A DNA stretch of 20,839 bases from JAGNZR01 sp051656905 (GCA_051656905.1 JBOFJQ010000024.1:1-20839), one strand, 5' to 3'. Counted from the first letter of the stretch, positions 7,842 to 14,760 are shown. The notes: a model not told the origin generated them from the sequence alone. Program-made: numbers and translations.

Positions 7842-8411
7842 ATGGAATTTTTAAAGGAAATTATACAAAAAGAAGGGAAAATAATTGATAACAAATTAGT
7901 TAAAGTAGATAGTTTTTTAAATCACCAAATAGATCCTAATTTAATATATAAAATGGGAGAGGAGTTTAAAAATCACTTTTCAGGAAAAGAAGTAACAAAA
8001 ATTTTAACAATAGAGGCATCAGGAATTCCAATTGGATTAACAACAGCTTATGAATTTAAAGTTCCTTTAGTATTTGCAAAAAAAAATAAACCAGGAACAA
8101 TGAGTAATTATTACACTACAAAAGTAAAATCATTTACAAAGGGTGTAGAATATGACATCTGTGTATCTAAAGAATTTATAAACAAAGGTGACAAAATTAT
8201 TGTAATAGATGACTTCTTAGCTATGGGAGCAGCAGCTTTTGGATTAAAAGATATAATAGAACAAGGTGGAGCAGAACTTGTTGGAATAGGAATTGCAATT
8301 GAAAAAGGATTCCAAGATGGTGGAAAAATTTTAAGAGAGCAAGGAATAGATTTAAAATCATTGGCAATTATTGAAAAATTCGAAAATGGAAAAGTTACAT
8401 TTAGAGATTAA
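7842..8411 (+). CDS. xpt: Xanthine phosphoribosyltransferase
   Basis: Xpt converts xanthine and PRPP to XMP in purine salvage. The 189-aa product matches the Xpt family in length and in its conserved parts: IEASGIPIGLTTAY near residue 65, KKNKPGTMSNYYTT, and the PRPP-binding loop IIVIDDFLAMGAAAFGL at about residues 122-138. Start ATG 7842 follows AAAGGAG (7827-7833). Control by the guanine riboswitch just upstream is typical for this gene. guaA starts 57 bases downstream with no terminator between them, so XMP made here can be aminated to GMP by the next gene product. Confidence 0.95.
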   Translation: MEFLKEIIQKEGKIIDNKLVKVDSFLNHQIDPNLIYKMGEEFKNHFSGKEVTKILTIEASGIPIGLTTAYEFKVPLVFAKKNKPGTMSNYYTTKVKSFTKGVEYDICVSKEFINKGDKIIVIDDFLAMGAAAFGLKDIIEQGGAELVGIGIAIEKGFQDGGKILREQGIDLKSLAIIEKFENGKVTFRD

Positions 8412-8468
8412 TAATTATAAAAACGTTAAAAATTAAATTATTATAAATATAAAATTTTGGAGGAACAA

Positions 8469-10007
8469 ATGAAAAAAAATAGTATTGTTATTCTTGATTT
8501 CGGTTCTCAGTATAATCAGCTTATAGCTAGAAGAATTAGAGAGATGGGTGTTTATGCAGAGGTAGTTCCATATTTTGAACCACTTGATAAAATTTTAGAG
8601 AGAGAGCCTAGAGGAATAATCATGTCAGGAGGACCAGCTTCAACTTATTTAGAAGGGTCACCTACAGTAGATAAAGCTATTTATGATGCAGGAATACCTA
8701 TTTTAGGAATCTGTTATGGAATGCAATTAACTAGTAGATTATTAGGTGGAACTGTAGAAAGAGCAGATATGCAAGAGTTTGGAAAAGCTGAACTTGTTAT
8801 TGATGATGCTGAATCAAAATTATTTAAAAATGTTCCAAATAATAGTATAGTTTGGATGTCTCATGGAGATCACGTAAGTGTTATTCCAGAAGGATTTAAA
8901 CAAATAGCCCATACAACTTCATGTATAGCAGCTATTGCTAATTTAGAAAAAAATATCTATGCAATTCAATATCATGCAGAGGTAACACACTCAGTTTATG
9001 GAAAACAGATGTTTGAAAACTTCGTATTTGAAATAGCTAAATGTGAAAAAAATTGGTCAATGGGTAACTATATTGAGGAAACAATTGCAGATATCAAAAA
9101 GAAAGTTGGAAAAGATAAAGTTATGTTAGCACTTTCTGGAGGAGTAGATTCATCTGTTGCAGCTATGTTAATTCATAAAGCTATTGGAGATCAATTAATA
9201 TGTATATTTGTTGATACAGGATTACTTAGAAAGAACGAAGGTAAAAATGTAATGGACATTTATGGAGAGCACTTCCATATGAACATAAAGTGTATTAATG
9301 CTGAAGAGAGATTCTTAAGAGAGTTAGAAGGAGTTTCAGATCCAGAAACTAAGAGAAAAATAATAGGAAAAGAGTTCGTTGAAGTATTTAATGATGAAGC
9401 ATCTAAATTAACAGATGTTAAATTCTTAGCTCAAGGAACAATTTATCCAGATGTTATTGAGTCTCAATCTGTAAAAGGGCCATCACAAACAATAAAATCT
9501 CACCACAATGTTGGAGGATTACCTGAGCATATGAAGTTTGAACTTTTAGAACCTCTAAGAGAGTTATTTAAAGATGAAGTAAGAGCGGTTGGAAGAGAGT
9601 TAGGAATTCCAGATCCTATGATCGATAGACATCCATTCCCAGGTCCAGGACTAGGAATTAGAATATTAGGTGACGTTTCAAAAGAGAAAGCTGATATATT
9701 AAGAGAAGCTGATGATATATTCATCACTGAGTTAAGAGCAGCAGGATTATATCAAAAAGTAAGCCAAGCTTTCGTAGTATTATTACCAGTAAAATCTGTT
9801 GGAGTTATGGGAGATGAAAGAACTTATGAGTATACAGCAGTTCTTCGTTCTGCAGATACAATAGACTTTATGACAGCTACATGGTCAAGATTACCTTATG
9901 AGTTCTTAGATAAAGTTTCTAATAGAATCATTAACGAGGTTAAAGGTATTAACAGAATGACGTACGATATATCATCTAAGCCACCAGCTACTATTGAGTG
10001 GGAGTAA
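8469..10007 (+). CDS. guaA: GMP synthase (glutamine-hydrolysing)
   Basis: GuaA aminates XMP to GMP using ATP and glutamine. I use ATG 8469 as start because GGAGGA (8459-8464) is the binding site; this gives 512 aa, the family norm. The N-terminal class I amidotransferase domain has GICYGMQ with nucleophile C82 and YHAEVTHS. The ATP pyrophosphatase domain begins with the PP-loop SGGVDSS at about 223-229. The C-terminal dimerisation domain contains FPGPGLGIRILG and ends in the highly conserved KPPATIEWE. It is probably transcribed with xpt under the guanine riboswitch, so guanine would repress both salvage and the final GMP step. A strong terminator follows. Confidence 0.97.
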   Translation: MKKNSIVILDFGSQYNQLIARRIREMGVYAEVVPYFEPLDKILEREPRGIIMSGGPASTYLEGSPTVDKAIYDAGIPILGICYGMQLTSRLLGGTVERADMQEFGKAELVIDDAESKLFKNVPNNSIVWMSHGDHVSVIPEGFKQIAHTTSCIAAIANLEKNIYAIQYHAEVTHSVYGKQMFENFVFEIAKCEKNWSMGNYIEETIADIKKKVGKDKVMLALSGGVDSSVAAMLIHKAIGDQLICIFVDTGLLRKNEGKNVMDIYGEHFHMNIKCINAEERFLRELEGVSDPETKRKIIGKEFVEVFNDEASKLTDVKFLAQGTIYPDVIESQSVKGPSQTIKSHHNVGGLPEHMKFELLEPLRELFKDEVRAVGRELGIPDPMIDRHPFPGPGLGIRILGDVSKEKADILREADDIFITELRAAGLYQKVSQAFVVLLPVKSVGVMGDERTYEYTAVLRSADTIDFMTATWSRLPYEFLDKVSNRIINEVKGINRMTYDISSKPPATIEWE

Positions 10008-10088
10008 TTAGAAAGGTCTAAATAAATCATTGGATTTATTGGATATAATAAAAAGTACTATATTTAAAATGGATATAAAAAATACTTT

Positions 10089-10126
10089 AAAAGTGAGACT
10101 CTTGAATTTTCAGAGTCTCACTTTTT
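10089..10126 (+). terminator. Terminator after guaA
   Basis: Arms 10089-10102 and 10112-10125 form a perfect 14-bp stem with a 9-base loop, and a T run closes the 3' side. The A-rich 5' side would also let it act on the - strand, but no - strand gene ends here. Confidence 0.92.
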
Positions 10127-10171
10127 ATATTTATAAATTTTACCTCAATAAAGCTGTTACTATCCTAGTTT

Positions 10172-10204
10172 TTTTATAAATATTATAGTATAATATTTAT
10201 AAAA
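10172..10204. repeat. 33-bp perfect palindrome upstream of murI
   Basis: Arms 10172-10187 and 10189-10204 are perfect inverted repeats of 16 bases around a single central G. The sequence is entirely A/T except for that base and contains TATAAT (10189-10194), a possible -10 box with no good -35. It lies in the 339-base gap 10008-10346. That gap otherwise holds the guaA terminator, a doubtful 20-codon frame at 10271-10333, and the murI ribosome binding site. It could be an operator, a promoter element or a chance AT palindrome. Confidence 0.6.
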
Positions 10205-10346
10205 CAAATAAAAATAGAAAACAATTAAAAAGAAAATTACATTATGATATTAATATAGAAGAGATGTACAATGTGGGTTATTTTAAAAGATAAAATACTG
10301 TATGGCCTCTACATAAATACTAATTTAAAGTAAAGGTGAGAAAAAG

Positions 10347-11138
10347 TTGAGAGATAGAGGAAAAATTGGAGTTTTTGATTCAGGAATTGGTGGAGTCACA
10401 GTTCTTAAAAGAATAAATGAAGCGCTTCCAAATGAGAGTATAGTTTACTATGGGGATACACTGTTCTCTCCTTATGGTGAAAAAACAAAGGAAGAGATAG
10501 AGGAAAGAAGTGTTAGAATATCAAAATTTTTAGTTGAGCAAGGATGTAAAGTTATAGTAATAGCTTGTAATACAGCAACAGTGGCAGCATTGGAAAAATT
10601 ACAAGAAGTTATAACTGTCCCAGTTATAGGGATAATAAATCCAGGATCACGTGCTACAGTAACCATTACTAAAAATAAAAGAGTTGGAGTAATAGCAACT
10701 CCATTCACAGTTAAAAATTTAGCTTATACAAAAGAGATAAAAAAGATAGAGCAAGAGATCGAAGTATTTGAAGCAGGGTGTGGATTATTTGCTACTATGA
10801 TAGAGCAAGGATGGAATACATTTGAGAATCGTTTTGAACTTTTAGAAGAATATTTGTCACCTTTACCTAAAAATATAGATACTTTAGTTTTAGGGTGTAC
10901 TCATTATCCTATTATATTAGAGGATATAAAAAAGCATTATAAAGGGATAATTGTTGACCCAGCGTTTGAAACTGCAAAGGAAGTAAAAGAAAGACTAACT
11001 GAGATTTCTTTAATGAATCCAAGTACAGAGCCAGGAGCAATTGAGTTTTATGTAAGTGGAGATAAGGAACAATTTAAAAGAGGGATTGAAGCAATTTTAG
11101 GACATGAAATAAATGAAGTTTATAGTAAAATAGTATAG
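10347..11138 (+). CDS. murI: Glutamate racemase
   Basis: MurI interconverts L- and D-glutamate, supplying D-glutamate for peptidoglycan. The 263-aa protein shows GVFDSGIGG at the N-terminus, the first catalytic cysteine C74 in ACNTAT, and the second, C184, in LGCTHYP, together with YYGDTLFSPYG. The start is TTG 10347: AAAGGTGAG (10332-10340) lies 6 bases ahead and no ATG gives the conserved RGKIGVFDSG start. Rare-start use suggests modest expression. The gene stands alone after the guaA terminator and ends against a convergent gene with a shared terminator. Confidence 0.95.
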   Translation: MRDRGKIGVFDSGIGGVTVLKRINEALPNESIVYYGDTLFSPYGEKTKEEIEERSVRISKFLVEQGCKVIVIACNTATVAALEKLQEVITVPVIGIINPGSRATVTITKNKRVGVIATPFTVKNLAYTKEIKKIEQEIEVFEAGCGLFATMIEQGWNTFENRFELLEEYLSPLPKNIDTLVLGCTHYPIILEDIKKHYKGIIVDPAFETAKEVKERLTEISLMNPSTEPGAIEFYVSGDKEQFKRGIEAILGHEINEVYSKIV

Positions 11139-11140
11139 TA

Positions 11141-11169
11141 AAAAGTCTCCTTTTAAAGGAGACTTTTTT
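11141..11169. terminator. Bidirectional terminator between convergent murI and pseudouridine synthase
   Basis: AAAAGTCTCC (11141-11150) pairs with GGAGACTTTT starting at 11158, with a short T/A loop and a T run to 11169. The A run on the other side makes it functional for the - strand gene as well; the stem touches that gene's stop codon. Confidence 0.9.
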
Positions 11170-12059
11170 TAACGTGGTTTAAATTCGTCCGGTATAGGTA
11201 ACTCAAATTTCAAGTTGTATTTTTTTATTTCTAAGTAGTAAGAATGAAGTAGCATTCTTTTACACTTAGTCTTAGGATTATATTTTTTATCCCCCACAAT
11301 AGGATTCCCCATTGAAGAAAGTTGTACTCTTAGTTGATGAGTTCTACCGCTGTCTAATTGACCTATAAGAAGAGTATTGGAATTACTAGCACTTACTACT
11401 TCAAAATGAGTAATACTCTCTTTAGCACCCTTCTCATAAGCTTGTAGCTCTACTACTTCAGTCTCAGTTTTCTTTAAAAAGCTAACCCTTGTAAAATTTT
11501 TAGTTTTAATAACACCATCAACTAAAATATAGTATCTTTTATCTACTCTATTTTCTCTAATCTCCTCAGATAACTCTCTTGCACAAGGAAGTGTTTTAGC
11601 AGCAATAACCATTCCAGAGGTTTCTTTGTCTATTCTATTTACAAAAGCGAGATCAGGATTTTTATAATATGACATAAGCATTTCATTAAGTCCGTAATCA
11701 TGGCTAGAGCCAGCATGCATAACAAGACCGAAAGGCTTATTAAATATTACAAGATTGTCATTTTCAAAAACAATCCCTTTTTTTATAACTTCTAAATCTT
11801 TTTCAGAAAGATTAATAAATTTATTTTTTAGTTCTACTTGATTTTCTTTTTCTTCAATAGAAGCTCCAGGAAGTTTAAATATTTTAATTATATCTCCCTT
11901 TTCAATTCTAGCATTTTCTTTTGCTTTTTTTCCGTTAAGTTTGATATTTCCAACTCTTAATCCTTTAAATATCTCTGTTAGAGGAGTATTAGGAAGCATT
12001 TTTCTTAGAAAACGATCCAGTCTAACTCCGTCATATCTCTCATCAATAATATATTCCAT
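11169..12059 (-). CDS. RluA-family 23S rRNA pseudouridine synthase (RluC/RluD-like)
   Basis: This 296-aa enzyme isomerises specific uridines in large-subunit rRNA. An S4 RNA-binding domain fills roughly residues 10-65 (DGVRLDRFLRK, GNIKLNGKKAK, GDIIKI). The catalytic domain has FNKPFGLVMHAG, the motif NRIDKETSG with the catalytic aspartate D144, and SGRTHQLRVQ. The S4 domain wording resembles RluC most, but I cannot separate RluC from RluD by eye. ATG 12059 is the only start consistent with the conserved N-terminus, since an in-frame TAA lies 12 bases before it. Its Shine-Dalgarno sequence is unusually far upstream, with a hairpin between (separate entry). It is divergent from the DJ-1 gene. 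Confidence 0.93.
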   Translation of the reverse strand: MEYIIDERYDGVRLDRFLRKMLPNTPLTEIFKGLRVGNIKLNGKKAKENARIEKGDIIKIFKLPGASIEEKENQVELKNKFINLSEKDLEVIKKGIVFENDNLVIFNKPFGLVMHAGSSHDYGLNEMLMSYYKNPDLAFVNRIDKETSGMVIAAKTLPCARELSEEIRENRVDKRYYILVDGVIKTKNFTRVSFLKKTETEVVELQAYEKGAKESITHFEVVSASNSNTLLIGQLDSGRTHQLRVQLSSMGNPIVGDKKYNPKTKCKRMLLHSYYLEIKKYNLKFELPIPDEFKPR

Positions 12060-12091
12060 AAATAGGGATTAGTAAACTAATCCTCACCTCC
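12060..12091 (-). promoter_or_regulatory. Remote Shine-Dalgarno with hairpin spacer, pseudouridine synthase gene
   Basis: On the - strand GGAGGTGA (12091-12084) is followed by arm GGATTAG (12083-12077), loop TTTA, arm CTAATCC (12072-12066), then CTATTT and the ATG. The linear distance from the GGAGG core to ATG is 27 bases. With the 7-bp hairpin folded only 6 bases remain between GGAGGTGA and ATG. No ATG, GTG or TTG lies at normal spacing from the GGAGG. Confidence 0.6.
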
Positions 12092-12212
12092 ATTTAATAA
12101 ATTTAATTTTAGTATTTGTTAATATTTTATCATAATTGTCATTTTTATAATATAGGAATGATATATAATTTATATTTTTATAATGTAAATTATAGTTATA
12201 GAATGAGGTAAC

Positions 12213-12241
12213 TTGATAAAAATAAAAAAATTTAGAATAAA
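12213..12241 (+). promoter_or_regulatory. Possible promoter of the DJ-1 family gene
   Basis: TTGATA (12213-12218), then 17 bp, then AATAAA (12236-12241). The -35 is good and the -10 mediocre. It lies in the divergent, very AT-rich spacer 12060-12292, where other weak -10-like boxes exist on both strands. Confidence 0.35.
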
Positions 12242-12251
12242 AAAAATTATA

Positions 12252-12292
12252 AAAGGAGGAGTTTAACGGAAAATATTCGTTAATATATAACT
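12252..12292 (+). promoter_or_regulatory. Remote Shine-Dalgarno with hairpin spacer, DJ-1 family gene
   Basis: A strong AAAGGAGGAG lies at 12252-12261, 31 bases before ATG 12293. Between them TTAACG and CGTTAA form an inverted repeat (6 bp, extendable by a G-U and an A-U pair), followed by TATATAACT and the ATG. Folding would leave about 10 bases between the Shine-Dalgarno and the start. No alternative ATG, GTG or TTG occurs at normal distance. Confidence 0.5.
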
Positions 12293-12838
12293 ATGAAAAA
12301 AGTATATGTCTTATTAGCTAAAGGATTTGAATTAATTGAAGCTTTAACACCTGTTGCAGTATTAAAAAGAGGTGGAATTAGTGTTGTAACTGTATCTATT
12401 TATGATAGCTTAGAGGTTGCATCCTCTAACAACGTAGTGATTAAAGCTGATACTACTATAGATGTTGAAAATATGAAAGATGGTGATTTATTAATTTTAC
12501 CAGGTGGATACCCAGGATATGAAAATTTATCTGAAGATAAAAAAAGTGTAGAATTATTGAATTATTATTTTAAAAACTCAAAGTATATAGGAGCAATATG
12601 TGGAGCTCCAACTATTTTGGATAAAAGTTCTTTACTTGAAGGAAAAGAGTTTACGTGTCATAGTGCAGTTTTAAAAAGTATAAGGCAAGGTAAACATGTG
12701 GATAAAAAAGTTGTTATATCGGATAAAATAATAACTTCAAAAGGTGCGGGGACATCTTTAGATTTTTCTTTAGAGCTTTTAAGAATATTATCCAGTGATG
12801 AAGTAGTCGAAAAAGTGAAGGGAGAGATGCAAATTTAA
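12293..12838 (+). CDS. DJ-1/PfpI (YajL-like) family protein
   Basis: This is a 181-aa cytoplasmic member of the DJ-1/PfpI superfamily, whose members act as deglycases/glyoxalases, chaperones or redox sensors; the substrate here is unknown. It has the family start KKVYVLLAKGFELIEAL with the conserved acidic residue E16, LPGGYPGYENL, and the nucleophile elbow AICGAPTIL with reactive C103, followed by TCHSAV and ITSKGAGTSLDFSLELL. The spacing of E16 and C103 fits human DJ-1 E18/C106 closely. The N-terminus is complete at ATG 12293. The small STAS-like gene starts 80 bases downstream, possibly on the same transcript. Confidence 0.92.
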   Translation: MKKVYVLLAKGFELIEALTPVAVLKRGGISVVTVSIYDSLEVASSNNVVIKADTTIDVENMKDGDLLILPGGYPGYENLSEDKKSVELLNYYFKNSKYIGAICGAPTILDKSSLLEGKEFTCHSAVLKSIRQGKHVDKKVVISDKIITSKGAGTSLDFSLELLRILSSDEVVEKVKGEMQI

Positions 12839-12918
12839 AAATAAAAAAAAATTTTAAACTTTTTCTAGACTTTTAGCATCTAAATATTGAGTACTAACGC
12901 AATTAGTAGGAGGAAAAA

Positions 12919-13245
12919 ATGACATTGGTTTTAGAAAAAATATTAAAGACATCAACACTTATTTGTCCAATAAATGCAAAAAAAATAAATAAAATAATTA
13001 TGGAAGCTGTTGTAAATAAAACAAAAATAGTAATAGACTTTACCAATATAAAAAGTGTTACTTTAGCATTTTTATACTTTTCAATGAAAGATGTGAAGAA
13101 ATACTATAAAGGAAATTTAAGTGATTTAATAATAGTAAAAAATCCAACTTCATTTTTATTTGAAGAGATTGAATATTTGAAGAAGAATTACAAGGAATTA
13201 TCTAAAAAATTCAATAAAATTGAACAGAATTATGTTATAGTTTGA
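12919..13245 (+). CDS. Small STAS-like protein (DUF4325-like), function unknown
   Basis: A 108-aa protein starting at ATG 12919 after AGTAGGAGG (12905-12913). The middle reads KTKIVIDFTNIKSVTLAFLYFSMKDV, the beta-strand, loop and helix pattern of STAS-like domains in which a small protein or module regulates partners. The closest family I can name is the STAS-like DUF4325, and this is an impression from pattern only. The C-terminus (about 70-108) is lysine-rich and helical. It has no signal peptide or membrane segment. An inverted repeat TACTAA/TTAGTA with loop CGCAA sits immediately before its Shine-Dalgarno, and a terminator follows 18 bases after its stop. Confidence 0.6.
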   Translation: MTLVLEKILKTSTLICPINAKKINKIIMEAVVNKTKIVIDFTNIKSVTLAFLYFSMKDVKKYYKGNLSDLIIVKNPTSFLFEEIEYLKKNYKELSKKFNKIEQNYVIV

Positions 13246-13263
13246 AAAAATAAATAAAGATGG

Positions 13264-13301
13264 AGGCGATTATTCTATTTAAGTAATCGCCTTTAATATT
13301 T
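13264..13301 (+). terminator. Terminator after the STAS-like gene
   Basis: AGGCGATTA (13264-13272) pairs perfectly with TAATCGCCT (13284-13292) around an 11-base loop, followed by a T-rich tail. It closes the DJ-1/STAS-like unit. Confidence 0.8.
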
Positions 13302-13350
13302 TTAATATAAATTTCAGTAATTAATTTTAATATAAAAAAAATTAAATAGA

Positions 13351-13379
13351 TTGACAATTGGAATTAATATTGATAGTAT
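13351..13379 (+). promoter_or_regulatory. Strong promoter upstream of the argF leader region
   Basis: A consensus -35 TTGACA (13351-13356) and -10 TAGTAT (13374-13379) are spaced by 17 bp, the best promoter match in the window. An inverted repeat ATTAATA (13363-13369) / TATTAAT (13377-13383) overlaps the -10 box and could be an operator. Confidence 0.8.
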
Positions 13380-13409
13380 TAATGAAATAAAGAATTTGGA
13401 GGTATATAA

Positions 13410-13439
13410 GTGATAAAAAAAATGTCTTTAAGGAAATAG
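13410..13439 (+). CDS. Putative 9-residue leader peptide upstream of argF
   Basis: GGAGG at 13398-13402 stands 7 bases before GTG 13410, an ideal spacing, and the frame reads MIKKMSLRK then TAG. An internal ATG at 13422 would give MSLRK. It has an AGG arginine codon next to the last codon. Its final codons AAGGAAATAG form the 5' arm of a possible stem with TTTCCTT (13484-13490), which is followed by TTTTTTT (13494-13500). That is the geometry of translation-coupled transcription attenuation. It lies 30 bases downstream of the strong promoter. Existence of the peptide is inference from the signals only. Confidence 0.4.
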   Translation: MIKKMSLRK

Positions 13440-13500
13440 TGATAAATTATAATTTATTGCATAGAAATATCTTGTTTAGATATTTTCCTTATGTTTTTTT
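13430..13500 (+). promoter_or_regulatory. Attenuator-like structure in the argF leader
   Basis: An outer stem AAGGAAA (13430-13436) / TTTCCTT (13484-13490) encloses a perfect 16-base palindrome (ATAAATTA/TAATTTAT, within 13442-13457) and a second hairpin AAATATC/GATATTT (13465-13471/13479-13485). A run of seven T follows at 13494-13500. The stop codon of the leader frame lies at the edge of the outer 5' arm. The two right-hand arms overlap by two bases, so alternative folds compete. Confidence 0.4.
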
Positions 13501-13542
13501 GTTACTGATAATGCTTTTAATAAGATAATAGAGTGTGGAAAT

Positions 13543-13566
13543 TATAATATATAATTATATATTATA
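13543..13566. repeat. 24-base perfect AT palindrome
   Basis: Two 12-base half-sites starting TATAAT form a perfect A/T-only palindrome within the leader between the attenuator-like structure and the strong terminator. As RNA it would fold into a hairpin; as DNA it could be a protein site. Its A/T-only content makes chance more likely. Confidence 0.6.
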
Positions 13567-13600
13567 TTGTTTTTATATAACTAATATTTTTTAATAGATT

Positions 13601-13636
13601 AGTCACAGTAACTAAAAAGTTACTGTGACTTTTTTA
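13601..13636 (+). terminator. Strong terminator 67 bases upstream of argF
   Basis: Arms 13601-13613 and 13618-13630 are a perfect 13-bp stem with an AAAA loop, and a T run follows. Its position before argF means that either the region 13386-13636 is an independent short transcript or the terminator is regulated. GTTACTG at 13501-13507 is complementary to CAGTAAC (13606-13612) in its 5' arm and could act as an antiterminator. Confidence 0.9.
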
Positions 13637-13702
13637 TATATTTTGTGTATCTAATATATTTTTATGAAATGCAGAAAACTGCAATTAAAGGAGTGTAAGA
13701 TT

Positions 13703-14705
13703 ATGAGTATTTCGTTATTAAAAGAAAAATCTTTTTTAAAAATTAGTGACTTCACCAAGGAGGAGTTAGAGGGACTTATTACGTTAAGCTCTCAATTAAA
13801 AAAAGAGAAATCTGTCAGGAACTGAGTTTCAAGCATTAAAAGGTAAAAACATTGCATTGATTTTTGAAAAAACATCTACAAGAACTCGTTGTGCTTTTGA
13901 AGTAGCAATTCAAGATCAAGGGGGAAAAGCTACTTACATCTATTCAGATGGAACTCAAATGAGAAAAAAAGAATCTATTAAAGATACTGCAAGGGTTCTT
14001 GGAAGATTTTACGATGGACTTGTTTACCGTGGTTATGGCCAAAATATTGTTGAAGAGCTAAGTAAATTCTCTGAAATTCCAACATTTAATGCTTTAACAG
14101 ATGAGAGTCATCCTACACAAATAATTGGGGATTTTATGACTATACAAGAAAAGTTTGGAGAACTAAAAGGGATTAAGATGGCTTATATTGGTGATGGAAG
14201 AAATAACGTAGCTAATTCACTTCTAATAGGAGCAGCTAAGCTGGGATTAGATTTTAGATTAGTTGGACCTAAACAGTTATTCCCTAATAAAAATATTATA
14301 GAAAAGTGTAATGAACTAAATATTATTTCGCAGGGAAAACTGCTATTAACTGAGAATATTCAAGAAGGAATCCAAGATTGCAAAGTTATATACACTGATG
14401 TTTGGGTTTCTATGGGGGAGACATCTTCTATTTGGGAGGAGAGAATTAGAATTTTAAGCCCTTATCAAGTAAAAAGTGATTTTTCAAAATATTTAGATAA
14501 AGATTTTATATTTATGCATTGTTTACCAGCTTATCATAATTTGGAAACAGATATCTCTTTAGAAATATATGAGAAGTACGGAATAAAAGAGATGGAAGTT
14601 ACAGAGGATATATTTGAGGGGGAACACTCAGTAGTTTTTGATCAGTCTGAAAATAGATTACACTCTATTAAAGCTATATTAGTTGCAACTTTAGGAAAAA
14701 ATTAA
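13703..14705 (+). pseudogene. argF: Ornithine carbamoyltransferase, interrupted by a one-base frameshift
   Basis: OTC joins carbamoyl phosphate and ornithine to make citrulline, or works in reverse in arginine catabolism. The start is ATG 13703 after AAAGGAG. The first frame gives 40 residues of normal OTC N-terminus (SFLKISDFTKEELEGL) and then hits TGA at 13823-13825. The rest continues in the +1 frame with LSGTEFQALKGKNIALIFEK, STRTRCAFE (carbamoyl phosphate site), HPTQIIGDF, HCLPAYHNLE and a complete C-terminus. The frames overlap between 13800 and 13822, so one extra base there, next to a run of seven A (13798-13804), explains everything. Removing it yields 333 aa, the exact family length. 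The rest is undamaged, so this is a very recent lesion, a sequencing error or recoding. A restart at TTG 13857 would lose conserved N-terminal structure. Confidence 0.88.
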
Positions 14706-14721
14706 AAGTAATAGAAATAAA

Positions 14722-14760
14722 AAATAGAGATTAGTGCTAATAGGACACTAATCTCTATTT
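14722..14760. terminator. Bidirectional terminator between argF and the ankyrin lipoprotein gene
   Basis: Arms 14722-14736 and 14746-14760 form a 15-bp perfect stem with a 9-base loop, A-rich on the left and T-rich on the right. It lies between two convergent genes and can serve both. Confidence 0.9.

Noticed and set aside
10271..10333. A 20-codon reading frame MWVILKDKILYGLYINTNLK ending just before the murI Shine-Dalgarno, and an overlapping 9-codon frame from ATG 10264.
   Set aside because: Only a poor AGAAGAG lies upstream at awkward spacing, and the composition gives no recognisable peptide; chance frames of this size are common in AT-rich DNA.
13386..13636. T-box riboswitch, 6S RNA or tmRNA as an explanation of the structured region upstream of argF.
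   Set aside because: No T-box consensus loop, no tmRNA tag-like reading frame and no single long interrupted rod typical of 6S RNA could be found.
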